A DNA stretch of 34,500 nt, from assembly GCA_009760855.2 (NCBI GenBank), contig WPIO01000008.1:9285501-9320000 (forward strand), given 5' to 3'. Within the stretch, counting starts at the first letter, position 1. Every line of letters starts with the position of its first letter. A program made the position numbers and the translations under genes. The notes beneath the pieces are model-generated. The model had not been told where the DNA came from. It did no database searches and saw only the letters and a list, made by a program, of their open reading frames with translations. Below are positions 1 through 20,940 of the stretch, one piece after another. The stretch is from Cristatella mucedo. Lineage: Eukaryota; Bryozoa; Phylactolaemata; Cristatellidae.

Positions 1-203
1 AGAGCATGGTCAGCTGATCTTTAGAAAAGAGCCAGCAGATAAATTTGGTCCACGTGTGTGTTTTGTCCAACCGACCGACTGATTGCATAGCACGGTGTCG
101 CCATAGCATTACATGGCTGCAAAAGGTCATACTGTCTAGTCGCACTTGTTTGGTCAAGTCTTTGTGAGCACCGGCATGTCTGGCTACGTATGCCTTTTTG
201 CAG

Positions 204-10111
<9,908 letters not shown>

Positions 10112-10640
10112 CCTAGCCTGCTCATGTCTCCTGCTCTGGTCTGCGATAGCTAATTGAGAGAGGGAGGGGAGAAAGATTCAGTCACGCCTTGCTGCCCATT
10201 CGAGCACTGTTGCTGATAAACAAAGACTTGCTATGTTTGCGTCTTGCCTTTTGAATGTCGTCAGCTCGTCGGGTTATATGTATGACAGTACGCACTGTAT
10301 TGCTTTCCAAAATTTCACTGCATTCGTTTTGCATTTCTTGGTGGGCGAATCTTGTCACACGAAGCTCCTTCGTGCACTTCGACTTTTGCAGGGAGTTGTG
10401 GCAGCTGTTGTTTGGTCGACAGCCAATGTGACAAGGAGGATATAGGCCACGTCTGTCCACCCTGTCCACTATGTGTCGACAGTTGACTTTCGTGCAGGCC
10501 GATCGCTTTCTTATAATGACCGATAGGATGTGAGACTAAGGGTGTCTAGTGAGCACATTTTTTAATACCGCCACATATCCCGGGTCACTTTACGACATTT
10601 AAGCATAGCAATAAAAGCATTCGTACCGAACTTAACAAAA
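10112..10640 (+). other. DHPS: probable DHPS 3' untranslated region
   Basis: About 500 bases lie between the DHPS stop and an AATAAA hexamer. No repeat family recognised elsewhere in the window is seen here. The end point is inferred from the hexamer, not from transcript data. Confidence 0.6.
10610..10615 (+). promoter_or_regulatory. candidate polyadenylation signal AATAAA for DHPS
   Basis: A canonical AATAAA hexamer sits 499 bases after the DHPS stop codon, within GCAATAAAAGC. It is the first canonical hexamer I see downstream of the stop. Cleavage would be expected 10-30 bases later. Confidence 0.6.
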
Positions 10641-10769
10641 TGTGCTACTGCTAAAGCACCACAATGTCAGGTTTTCAGAAAATATGTGAGCCAAATATAC
10701 CATAATGAGAACTGGCCTAGCGAAACCTCCAGCACATGTGATGAGCAATAGTAAGAAATTCTTTGTTAT

Positions 10770-10857
10770 ATACGACTGAGGTTGTGGGCTTGAGCCTTTG
10801 CCATATGTGGATCGCCTGGATAGAGATTTAGCTCTCTTAGCTCACTATACAAATGAA
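10770..10857 (+). mobile_element. degenerate SINE family A copy
   Basis: GACTGAGGTTGTGGGCTTGAG, GGATAGAGATTTAGCTCTCTT and CTATACAAATGAAG follow the order of SINE A with many substitutions. It is an old copy, just downstream of the DHPS polyA signal. Confidence 0.65.
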
Positions 10858-11096
10858 GCGTGTTTACGTCTATTCGTACCTAAGCAAGTCTACTTTGGGT
10901 ACGAATAATTAGCCATCTTATGACCTGTCGCACCAGCTTCTGTTATTAGAACTCTGATCCTCACTTTGGAGTACAAGGCTAGCCTCAAAAGTAAATGACA
11001 GCTGAGCTCGACTGGCGAATCCAGTTTGACCAGCGTATGACGGCACTTACTCAGTTTCCACGATGTCATTGAGTGCTATGTTTGTTGTCATTGAGC

Positions 11097-11197
11097 AAGC
11101 TACCACTAACCATTCGATCATGCTTCATTTGTAGCAAATGAAAAGTACCTAGAAATAATTTGAGTTCTCTGAGGGGCTTTAACAAATGTATTATTAT
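11097..11197 (+). mobile_element. LINE family 1, 3' tail fragment
   Basis: CAAGCTACCACTAACCATTC, GTAGCAAATGAAAAGTACCT and TTTGAGTTCTCTGAGGGGCT, ending TGTATTATTATT, match the other family 1 tails. Only about 100 bases of the 3' end are present. Confidence 0.8.
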
Positions 11198-11589
11198 TCT
11201 CGACACGCTCCTGTTGGTAAGGTCATGCATGTGGGCTAATCCTGTCTTCACTGGCGTCGAACTGCTGTGTGGAACATGAGCTGGAAAGGTAAGAAAGCCC
11301 ATATAGCTTCTAGTAGCTACTTAAGCAAATAATTACCTACTGTCTTGAGCTAAGCGAGACTGCAGCTGCAGATTAGTGCCAAGGGCCCCCGATAACGAAT
11401 TTGCAGATGCACGGTTGTCATCGTCGTCAATTGGTGAACGAAGCAGAGATTGTCACAGAGAATATGGCTCGTCTGGGAAGTGCTACCGTTATGTCGTGCG
11501 TGTGACAGTGTAGCCATATTGAAACTACATTCAGCTCAAATGACTATTCTAATTTATAGTGCTCTTCAAATGATAAATCCAATCGAAAA

Positions 11590-11980
11590 ACTAGTCGGTC
11601 ATGCAAGTGGAGAGCCACCATAGGCAAGCCGAGCATGTCGATTTCTGCTCAAATAATAGCAATTGTGGCAGGAGGACTTCACAGCGTCAAGAAGTAACTT
11701 TAAATCTAATTGACGACGCTGGCCATTAAAGACTGGCGTAGATTGCACTAATGAATGGTGGCCTGTCGGACTCAAAGCAGCCCTCAGAACGAACAACGCC
11801 GGTTTGACTGCTGAGATTACCTGGTTGGACGGAGCTTGTTATTGCAAAGGAGCTAAAAGTGGTCTTTTTGCCGGCGGCTGACTTGATACTAATAGCTACA
11901 CCCCTGGCCTTCGTACACCGTAGGTGGCTGCTTCGTGGCCGAGCTAAAGTCTGCCGTTTACTGAACAACACTCTAAAAGA
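11590..11980 (-). mobile_element. possible LINE endonuclease-domain fragment
   Basis: On the minus strand, broken frames give RRQLDLKLLLDAVKSSCH and SRNRHARLAYGG. These resemble the 'DL-x-x-LL-x-x-x-x-D' and 'D-R-N-R-H-G-G-G' segments of the apurinic endonuclease domain of L2/CR1-group LINEs. The match is weak, from memory of the family pattern, and there is no second copy in the window to compare. Confidence 0.35.
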
Positions 11981-12305
11981 TGAGCACAGGTTGCAAGATC
12001 TCCGAGCTTGCTAAGTTGTTACCGGTAGATGCCACAAACCATCTCATTTCGTTACCTTCCACAACCGAGTTATTCGAGACAGCTAGCAGTGGAGGGATTG
12101 TGCTAAATGCTTGATGTGGGAAGGCGTTATTTCTCGGCAAGTATTTCCATAGATCCGCAGAGTTGTTTCAGTAGCAGCGATGTGTACTCCTTAACTTCGA
12201 CGAGTAAAGTACAAATTAATGCTTGGTTGGTTTAGCAGCCCCATTTGTAGTCTCACCATAATCTTGGGGGCGGTAAGTATACCGAATTTCCTCCTGCAGC
12301 ACTCT

Positions 12306-13868
12306 TAATGTAATGCATCTCCGTATGAAACTCCACAGAGACTTAAGTGGGTGTTATGCAGGAGAGTTTTGTATTGCCACTCATAGCCTAAGCGGCTTTC
12401 GGTACGGATTCGGTAACCAACAGGCTTCATCTCACTCAACAAAGAGAAAGTGAAAATCATAGCAGAGTCAGGAGAGCAGTTGAGAAAGTGTGATTCGTAC
12501 TTCATGTGCTTGTGCATGCTGACACTAACCATATTTGCATGCTGACCCTGTGCATGCCACCCCTAACCATGTTAATCAAGCACGATATTACTCACCATTC
12601 AATCGCGTTTCCCTTTGCAGCAAATGTAAAGCACCTAGAAAGAGATTGAGTTATCTGAGGGCCTTTATCAAGTGCATCATTATTATTATTATTATTATAG
12701 TATCATGGAAGTAGCAGCTCAGGACAGCAGGAAAGGATGAGCTATAGTCGTCAGCAGGAGAGTAGTTGTCGCTGTGTAAGAATTGTGGAAGCGAGTTCCA
12801 CAGTCTAGGACCTGCAGAGCTTAAAGCTTCTGTCGCCAACGGTCTTTAAAGCGGAGGAATGGAACGGCTAATTGATAGTCCACACAGGACCTGAGGGCAC
12901 GAGAAGCCTGAAACTGGTGCAGCAGTTCAGCTAGGTATGGAGGAGCCCAGCCGTGTCGGGCCTTATGGGTCAGTGTTAGAACTTTGCACTGTATCCGTTG
13001 ATCAAGCGGCAGCCATCCTAGCTCTTTTAGCAGAGGAGACACATATTCAAACCTCTGGGACTTGAAAGCTAGTCTTGCAGCCACATAGCTAGCTGTAGTG
13101 GCCTAGTTGCTTCTTTTGGTAGCCCAGCCAATTGCAATAATTGTGCCGATTGCAATTAATGCCGATTGCAATAATTAAGCCGAAACAGAACTAAGGAGCT
13201 AGTTACATTATTGCAAGCCACTGTAGAAGACAGCTCCTAATCTTAGATAAGGATTGGACGTGATGGTTTGCTGCAGAAGCAGTATTCTGAATGAAGCTTT
13301 TAAAATTTAGGCAAATGTTGAAAACGATAACTGAATTTCAAGTACGTAGTGGTTGTCGCACAACAGCATCACTTATTAGAAGAGACAAGCCTTTTAATCC
13401 AGCCACTCGCTTAGGTTGTCCCGTGTGCAGTGGTTCGGTTGTATTGTCATTTAGTTTCAAGAAGTTTTCCGACATTCAGGATCGAATGTCAGTAAAGGCA
13501 AACATTCAGTTTATCAGTTGCTGCAGCAGCTTCAGACGGTTTGAATGACAAATGCGGCTGAGTATCGTCAGCATAAAAGTGATATCCTATTCCTTGGGCC
13601 TTAATCACTTTTTCCAGCAGTTAAGTATACATGGAGAACAGCAAGGGATCGAGGACGGACACTTTAGCCAGACCGGTTGTTGTTCTCAATCGTCCAAGTT
13701 AAGCATCGTGATCGAGATTGTCGAAGGCAGCTGATAGATATAGCAGAGCTAGGCAGTGACATTCCCGTCATCGTTGCCAAATAGAATGTCATTATTAACA
13801 CGTAGAGCATTTTCAGTGGAGTGCTGCCTTTTGAACCCTGGTTGAAATGTTTCTGACATTCCATTTTT
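12306..13868 (-). mobile_element. LINE family 2, copy C, interrupted by a family 1 insertion
   Basis: On the minus strand, broken reverse-transcriptase segments appear in order. LSAAFDNLDHDA (about 13710-13755) is followed by a 'VLDPLLFSMYT' segment and GYHFYADDT (about 13560-13585, the YADD catalytic box). Then come AARLAFKSQRFEYVSPLLKE, LGWLPLDQRIQCKVLTLTHK, a 'GWAPPYLAELL' segment and AGPRLWNSLPQ. The 3' end is near CGGAGATGCATTACATTA (12306-12325). A family 1 tail at 12491-12698 splits it. Frameshifts make it inactive. Confidence 0.9.
12491..12698 (+). mobile_element. LINE family 1, 3' fragment nested inside LINE family 2 copy C
   Basis: About 208 bases of family 1, on the + strand and ending in ATTATTATTATTATTAT, sit inside the minus-strand family 2 copy. 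The flanks AGTTGAGAAAGTG and AGTATCATGGAAG rejoin to the uninterrupted family 2 sequence AGTTGAGGTAGTGAGTAGCA (seen reversed in copies A and B). There is no evident target duplication, which is common for L2/CR1-group LINEs. Confidence 0.88.
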
Positions 13869-14813
13869 TCAACACGTGCAAGCAGCGGCTTAGCAACAAT
13901 TTAAGACCTGAATGTTGAGGATCTGTGTACAACTCCCTCAAGGGGTCAAGGTCTCGTGACAGCTACTTTTCGCACCCTCATTGTCTCATCGTAAGTGCTT
14001 GGATACGCAATCAACCTCCTCTCTAAAGTATATAAGAGACCGGCATACAATGTTACGACTAGCAGTGGTGGAATACGAACGCACTCCTGCGATTACTTTT
14101 GAAGAATGTCGGCCTTACGATTGGGCTTATGTCGAGTTTGAAGCGATAAACAACCGCCCCATCATCTGCCATTATATTATGCTGGGACAAATCTCTATAA
14201 AACTCTCCATATATAGCAAGAACATAGGCTAACGCAGCTGCAGTCAGCTTTGCAAGCCCATGCGCTGGGATAAATTCCCTTTCCGCCGCCGTCCACAAGG
14301 TCTGCCTTCCATTCATATTAACGGGTCAAATTGCTGCTAGATCGGACATACTTACACTGTGCATCATCGGAGATCTCGGGACAGCAAGCTAATGCAGGAG
14401 CTAAGCTAGAAGCCCAACTTGGATCGCCAAGGAGCACCATACAGAGATGGCTCCGCCGTTTGTCTTCATCCGCCTTCTGCGCCTATTTGGTATTTCTGTC
14501 TGACTATTCTGTATCAAGTGTATTTCTTGCAGAATTAACATTCTCTCGTGAATGACTTTCACTTCGCTTCCTCCACGCACAGCGGGTCTGCCTCTAGCTA
14601 CCGCCAGGCAGCTCGAGGCGTGGCCAAGTTTTCCAAGCATGCTCCGCGGGGGGGGGGTGGGCTGAGGGGGCAGTAATCTCATTAAAATTGATCCAAAAAT
14701 TCCGAGTGTACCCGCCGCTGCTGCTGTGTCGGCGGCGGCGGCGGCGGTAGATATTATCCGCAATAGAAGGTATCGAGCATCGAACCATCCGGCAAAGGAC
14801 CTGGCTGCGCCAT
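13869..14813. other. unassigned stretch with two overlapping small open frames and a GGC run
   Basis: Two opposed open frames overlap here. On + 14050-14232, MLRLAVVEYERTPAITFEEC starts 13 bases after a TATATAAG. On minus 14059-14316, MNGRQTLWTAAEREF starts just after an in-frame stop. Neither shows a domain I recognise and at most one can be coding. A G-run (14648-14657) and a GGC repeat (14729-14748) follow. I see no convincing gene. Confidence 0.35.
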
Positions 14814-14950
14814 TAAAAAAAATGCATAATTCATTTATATGGCGCCTAATAGAACTTAATCTGTATTCAGGCGCTTCACATATGCCACAGGGCTCGAGCC
14901 CACGACCTCGGTCGGGGCGAGCACCTTAACCACTGGGCCAAGTCAGCTCG
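14814..14950 (-). mobile_element. SINE family A (tRNA-derived), copy 2
   Basis: The minus strand begins GCGAGCTGACTTGGCCCAGT and continues GGTTAAGGTGCTCG, giving a near-perfect tRNA A-box (TGGCCCAGTGGTTAAGG). The B-box is GGGCTCGAGCCC. The 3' part has ATACAGATTAAGTTCTATT and CATATAAATGAATTAT. The head resembles a serine/leucine-type tRNA. This is the clearest promoter of the family in the window. Confidence 0.87.
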
Positions 14951-16640
14951 CAATTTGATACTTTATACCACTATCGACAGTTGCGGAGATCTACGCGGCA
15001 ATCGTCGCTGCATGCATGCATAAGTCCGGCCGGAAAGTCATGCAAAAGCGACGTACGAAACGGTCAAGTATGCACAAATCTAACCTTCGCCGATGGAATG
15101 CGCCGATAGCCCCCGAAGGGAGCTAAGTTTCCGCTGCTTTCTCAGTTGTGCCGTACTAAAGCCCGATGTCGTCATCGGTAGTCGCGAGCCTAGATGAAGC
15201 TAAGTCCGAGCATGCGGTGCTGATCGATCCGAGGCAATCACTCTCTAGTTCACGGGCCAGCGGTCGCCGGAGAAGCGCGAGCGGCTGCGGTAGCACTGAG
15301 ATCGAGCCAGTGTAAAACCGTCCCCGACGAGAATCGTCCACGGAAGTGCCTGCTATGCAAAGGCGTGGCCGAAATGTTTGCGAAAGGCCTATGGCTCGGC
15401 GTTAATGGTCTCGACATTACGTCAAGGCCCACGCATCAAAATCCATTCGGAAATGCTATTGGCTCCTTTAAGCCTACTCATTTTGGTCTCCTAATGTCAA
15501 TGCAGCGGTCCAATTTACTTGTTATTTTAGTTCTATATAGCAGTATCGGAGATCAGTACACTCCGTGCAAAAGATGCCTCCACAAGTGGGCCTATTTGCT
15601 TACTAAAAAGAAAGAAAAAATGTGAACTCCGCTGCAGGACCCTAAAACTACATCCCGAAGTCATGCCGCGCGACAGTCTGTACCTGCCTAAATAGATCTA
15701 CGTCTTCAGAATATCTAAGAATAATATCGTTCTTTTTTAAAGAAATGGGTCCCCTCTGGAAACCAATTTTGAAGCACCTATAGCAGCCTGAGAAACGTCT
15801 GATCCTACTAAAATAGCTGTATCCTTCCGTAGATACTGATTGATTCCAAGCGTCGCCCAGGCGGGAATTCCAAAAAGTCTCCACCGTCGCTCTCTATCTC
15901 CGATTGAATATCGTGGACTCTCCGGGGGGAGTGGGGGTTGGGGTACGGGGAGGTTGGCTAAAGGCTCAATAGATATTGCGTGGGCGTGACTGAATCTGCG
16001 GGGAAACTGTACAAAGCGCTTGAAAAAAAACTTGCATATCAGAATCTCCGAAAGTTTTACTTGGACATTAGTAGCTCAATGCCAAAATTGGTTTCTTTGC
16101 TTTTAGCAGAAATCCCGAAGAAGGCGGAACAGTCACTGCTGTCAACCTTTAGAGTAATCTGAAACTGGCAGACAGCTTCCTAAGCCTTCTACCCGCTCTT
16201 CTACCCTGCCCCCCACTCGCTGCTTCTAACTGAAACCGCGAGTCACGCGGCTGGATGAGAGTTACGTATGAGTCACCGGTAGTGACGTTCGCTGACCTTT
16301 GCTTCTCCTTCTGCCTTGCGTTGCAATATTCCTTTGCATGCAAAACTAAAAACGACCGTGAGCAGTTGAAACACTAAGCCTTTTAGCTGTCTATCAACAA
16401 TATTTCAGAGTTATTCATAAACTAGCCTCGCTGGCCAGCTTAACCTCAAGCCGTGCAGTCTCCAAGTTCCTTCCTCGCGAGAGCCGCTGTAGGTAGTATA
16501 CTCATAGGCGAGAGTGCACAAGCCAGCCCTCAGTAGTAGGACGAGTATTTCCAGCAACATTGCTCTACGTTCAACCTTCGTGAAGTCCAAGAGGAGCCGC
16601 CATCAGTGGTCAAGTGGGAGCAGTGCTAAATTCTCTCTTT
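14951..16640. other. unassigned region between repeats
   Basis: There is no recognised gene or repeat. GC rises between 15000 and 15450. Open frames such as + 15365-15625 and minus 15648-15884 have no motif or splice context that I can defend. A G-rich stretch (15925-15952) is present. Confidence 0.5.
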
Positions 16641-18740
16641 ACACGGCGAATTGAGCTAGTTCTGCTTTTAAATTAAAGAAAGGAAAATCTCCAGCACGAG
16701 GCTAAGCGGCGTTCTAGCAGAAACCAAAACGGATTTTTAAAATGCAAACAAGTCGCTGGCCAATGCTGAGAGGTCTCACTCTCCGCACATTAACAGGTCA
16801 ACCGAACAGTTTTCAGCATTCTTTGTTAAAAAGCTTGCACAGACTTGTGCTTCTGTAAATCCCCCCTGACTATAGCAGTCGCTGAGTCGCCGCATGTGAT
16901 TTTCCTTACGAGAGTTTCCATGGTTTCTGCATGCGATGTGAATACCTTAATAAAGTCTACTGAAAAGAGCTCTCATCTCCTGAAGACACTATGTTACCTC
17001 CCTCTGTGGTCTACACTGGCTGACAGACTTAGTTTAGTCCCACCTCAGATTTTTAATGCTTTTCTGGATAAGAAGATTGTTCCAAAGTTCATTAAAGCGG
17101 CCATTGTTCGACCGATACGTAAACAGCCTCGATTAGATTAGTATGTCCTGGCTAGCTATTGCCCAGTTTCTATTCTTCCTTTATTTGTCAAAGACGCTTT
17201 AAAAGATTGTCACTAAGCAGTTCCTAGGAAGCATTGAAAAAAATAACATTTTCGGACGAATTTCAGTCGGAATTCAAGCTGCACAATTACACTGATACTG
17301 TTCTCCTCCGCGTAACCAATGACATCCTTTGCAGAAACGATGAACGCCAGGAATGACACTGCCTGCATAATCTATTAGCTACCCTCGGCATTATTGACCG
17401 CGATGTCTTACTTGAACGATTATTCGAAAGAACGATCGGTCTGGCAGACGAGTCACTAGTTTGGTTTAGATCGTACTTGTCTGATAGTCTTCAATCCATT
17501 TCCTGTGAGGGTCATGTCTTATTCACCAGACCAAGCTGCCTGACAAAGTTCCATCAGAGTCCGTCGTCGGTCCTTTTCTTTTTTTCTTTACACGTATACT
17601 GAACCTCTGGGAATATTGACTCGGGTCCATGGCATTGGCTATCATTTCTATGCTGACGATACTAAGCTGTACTTGTCTTAAACACCGTCGGTATCTGCTG
17701 CAGCGACTGATCAAATGAACGCTTGTCTTACAGAAATTTAATGCTGAATATCTGCAAATTTACTGAAATCGAGCGACAATAAAACTGAGCAATTCATACG
17801 ACACCCCGAGCGAGTGGCTGGACTAGAAGACTTTTTTTCTATTAGGTGATGCTACTGTGCGACCGTCACCGTGTGCTGGGAATTTAGTTGTAGCCTTAGA
17901 TAAGTGCCTAAATTTTAAAAGTATCATTAGAAGACTGCCTTCACGGCTGGCCAGCACGTTCTATCTCTATCTAATATGACACACTGTGAAGCGCGGCAAA
18001 CTTTTAATTATTTTTAGATACCGTGTACCATGGTAAAATTTGAAAAACAATTACTAGCTTTCTTGTTCTGTCTCCGCTAGGTTATGGCAATTCCATTTTG
18101 GCTGGAATAAAAAAAAGCTAGTAGGCGAATGAAGCTGGTGGCGAATATGGCTGCAAAGCTAGTTAAAAAATCCCAGAGGTTTGACCACGTTTCTCCTTTG
18201 CTGAAAGAGCTTCATGGGCTTCCGGTGTGTCCACAAATACAGATTAGCGTTCTTACGCTGATCCACATGGCCTGCCTCGGTTTGGCTCCTTAATAACTAG
18301 CTTAACTTTTGAACCAGTTTCAGCGTCCTCATGCCCTCAGGTCCTATATGGAGAATATATTAGCTGTTCCATTCCTCTGCTTAAAGAAAGTTGGCGACAC
18401 AAGCTTTTGATGCGCAGTTCCAGACTGTGGAACTCACTTCGAAAATTCTTGCGCCATGGCGTCCACTCTCACGCTGCCTATTGTTGCAAATTCTTTCCAG
18501 CCATCCCTTAGCTGATACTTCCATGCTACTCACTACCTAAACTGCCGTTCTGACTTTGTTATGCTTCTCACTTTCTCTATTTTGCACTAGATGAAGTGTG
18601 CTCCCTGCCCTTATGGCATTGAAGGCTGCGTAGGCTTTGAGGGGGCTATGGAAAGCTCTCCTGTGGAACAGCCACATAGTCTTCGTGGCTTTGAGATGTT
18701 ACAGGTGGAGATACGTTGCATTACATTAAATAAGCCCGGC
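16640..18740 (+). mobile_element. LINE family 2, longest copy D (linker through 3' end)
   Basis: Broken frames follow the whole second half of an L2/CR1-type polyprotein. The linker gives NRSTEQFSAFFVKKLAQTCA. The RT entry segment is 'IFNAFLDKKIVPKFIKAAIV' and 'RPIRKQPRLD'. Next come 'DEFQSEFKLHN' and 'LADESLVWFRSYLSDSLQS', then GYHFYADDTKLYLS (about 17638-17680, catalytic YADD). The thumb and C-terminal regions follow to GGAGATACGTTGCATTACAT (about 18710-18730). It contains many stops and frameshifts. It is the best template in the window for defining the family. Confidence 0.9.
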
Positions 18741-20470
18741 TGCAGTCCGTTGCTAGAGAAGCAGAAAAAATGTGGCTAAATGCTAAACTCTTTCTGCGAT
18801 TTGCTTTGGTTAGTGCCCGTCGATTGTTGCTGTTTGGCAGCCTAGAGGAGGGTGGTAAAAATGTAGGTTTTTCTAGAAATCCCTCAAACCAATTACTCTA
18901 GATGCATTTTTCTAGTCTAATTTAATTTTTAACGGTAGTCTCTTCTTATGGCTGGTCAAGGTCAGCTTCTGACAGGCTCTCACGCAGTCTCATATATAAA
19001 AACACGCATACGTTTTCTGGATAGATACGTTGAGGACACATTTTCATAGACGCATACAATTTCGGAGAGCCTGCGGCCTACGTGAGGTCCTCCCTTCCGA
19101 CAGACAGCTGGTTTAACTTGCATCTAGAGTCATGAAAAACACTAACCCGGTCAAAATTTTCAAGAAGATGGAGAATCTAAAGTCGTTCCTGTATGAAGAT
19201 GGCAAGCATCATTGCTCCATATATTTACATATTGGCATGTTCAACAGTTAACCAAAGTGTAAGAGATGTGCCTTCCAAGCAGTTAGATTTGTAAATGTAA
19301 GCCTATTTGAATGAAATACATTTCAAAAGTCTGATTGCACTCACACCCAAACAATGTGAATGTTTTCTTTCTCCCATTGTTTACCTTTGATCTGCTGTTA
19401 AAGCCATCCTCATGCCTAAATATCTTGGCGACTGCTGCAATGTTAGCTAAACCTTTGCACTTTGAACGTGTCTAATTTGTATTGCATTTTGATGCATTGA
19501 TGCAGATTCGTAGAGACTTTATCAGTGAAATCCGCACGAGGTGCCCTTCCTTGCCATGCTCAATGGCCGGCGGAGAACACTGCTGCACCGGCGTCCATCC
19601 TAACATCATTTTGAGACTAGGCCTACTTTCCTCACCCCTAGTAACCTAGCAAACTGCCTGCATATTCCTTTACCGGGGTGGTAGCACGATGTATACGTTC
19701 CCGCATTGCCTGCACGTGACACTTTAAGTGTCAGATAATATTGATTTATGTTGACAGCGTTACAAATCTAAATTTTGAGCAAAAATCACTGACTTTGACT
19801 GGCTAGGCACCAGCAGGCTCTAGGAGAGAGCAAACAAGGAAGCAGAGTCAACACCAATGCCCCTGGGCTATACCGGTCACGACGCTTTTGAGTGTTATTG
19901 AAAGTTATCGCGGTGGACACTCCGAACAGGAATGACTATGGCGTGGCACTCGGAATAAAAACTAGTATACATTGTGTCATACATAAGACTACGCCTGCCA
20001 AGTAGGTTCCTTCGAGAAACCGTGCGTGAGTCACCAAATTGTATTTGCCTCCTGCAGGAGAGCCATATGCATAACGTTAATTGAGCCTGCAAATGCAAAA
20101 GAACGGTAAATTGATATCGGCACTTTAGAGCCAGGTAAGATTCTATTCTTGACCCATCTCGCGTCGTCCAGCTCATTGTCACCTGAGATAGACAAGACTG
20201 GTGCTCAGCTCCTGCTTCGACGCGACGCGTTCTATAGAGCTCACCTATATAAGTCACAAAGGCATCATCTATCAATCCTTTCGTATTAATCAACTCAAGA
20301 GATTAGCACTTCACTCTGTACCTCATCTATTTTTATAGCAATCAATAAGTATTAAATTCAGTTTTTTTTAGCTTAGTTGAAAATTCAAATATATATATAT
20401 TTATTTATTTATTTACCTGTCTGGCAAGTTTTTCTTCCTTCCAAGCACCTCGTGTCTTTTCTAGTAAAAG
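18741..20470. other. unassigned region with two small exon-like open frames
   Basis: Two + strand frames look protein-like but are unrecognised. One is 19132-19251 (MKNTNPVKIFKKMENLKSF, closed by TAA). The other is 19506-19649, which follows a GATGCATTGATGCAG acceptor-like site and reads IRRDFISEIRTRC to a stop. A minus-strand frame 19895-20293 (132 codons) lacks motifs. An ATTT repeat lies at about 20389-20415. None of these is supported well enough to call a gene. Confidence 0.35.
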
Positions 20471-20553
20471 AAATAAAAAAATATTCATTTATATAGTGCC
20501 CCAAGAGAACTTAATCTCTATTCAGGCGCTTCACACATGCCTCGGGGCTCGAG
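20471..20553 (-). mobile_element. SINE family A, copy 3, left arm of an inverted pair
   Basis: This is the minus-oriented 3' part of SINE A, from GGGGCTCGAG back to TATATAAATGAAT and an A-rich end on the complementary strand. It lacks its A-box region. It pairs with the + oriented copy at 20554-20665. Confidence 0.88.
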
Positions 20554-20659
20554 TGCTCGCCCGACCAAGGTCTGACTGAGGTCGTGGGCTCGAGCCCCGA
20601 GGCATAAGTGAAGCGCCTGAATAGAGATTAAGTTCTCTTGGGGCGCTATATAAATGAAT
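20483..20659. repeat. 71-bp inverted repeat (long hairpin) formed by two SINEs
   Basis: The left arm is 20483-20553 and the right arm 20589-20659, each 71 bases with three mismatches by hand alignment. A 35-base spacer separates them. Transcripts through it would form a long double-stranded RNA stem. Confidence 0.92.
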
Positions 20660-20665
20660 TATATA
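20554..20665 (+). mobile_element. SINE family A, copy 4, right arm of an inverted pair
   Basis: It starts at TGCTCGCCCGACC inside the tRNA-like head and contains the B-box GGGCTCGAGCCCC. It runs through GCGCCTGAATAGAGATTAAG and GTTCTCTTGGGGCGCTATAT to an AT-rich end. It is 5'-truncated. Confidence 0.88.
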
Positions 20666-20699
20666 TTTGTTAAGTTCCTTCAGCAAATGGGACACATTG

Positions 20700-20940
20700 T
20701 CAAACCCGCTAGGGTTTTTTAACTAGCCTACAGCCATATTTCATACCGGCTGCAGTGGCCTTGGTGGCTTTTTCCAGTAGCCACGCCGAAATGAAATTGC
20801 AATAATCTTGTGGAGACAGAACTAGGGAGCTAGTTGAATTTTTTGCAAGCCAATTTTGTAGACAGTGCCCAATCTTTGATGTGTATCTGAAGTGATGGCA
20901 AGCTGTGGTCGTAGGCCACAAGAGACACGTATTGCAAAAG
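20700..20940 (-). mobile_element. LINE family 2, internal fragment, copy E
   Basis: The minus strand encodes WLAKNSTSSLVLSPQDYCNF, then 'EKATKATAAGMKYGCRLV', the segment also seen in copy A (2640-2790). Both ends are missing. Confidence 0.82.

Noticed and set aside
11407-11508. Short + frame after TTTGCAG starting MHGCHRRQ
   Set aside because: Only 33 codons with no donor or motif; an AG after a short T-run is common by chance.
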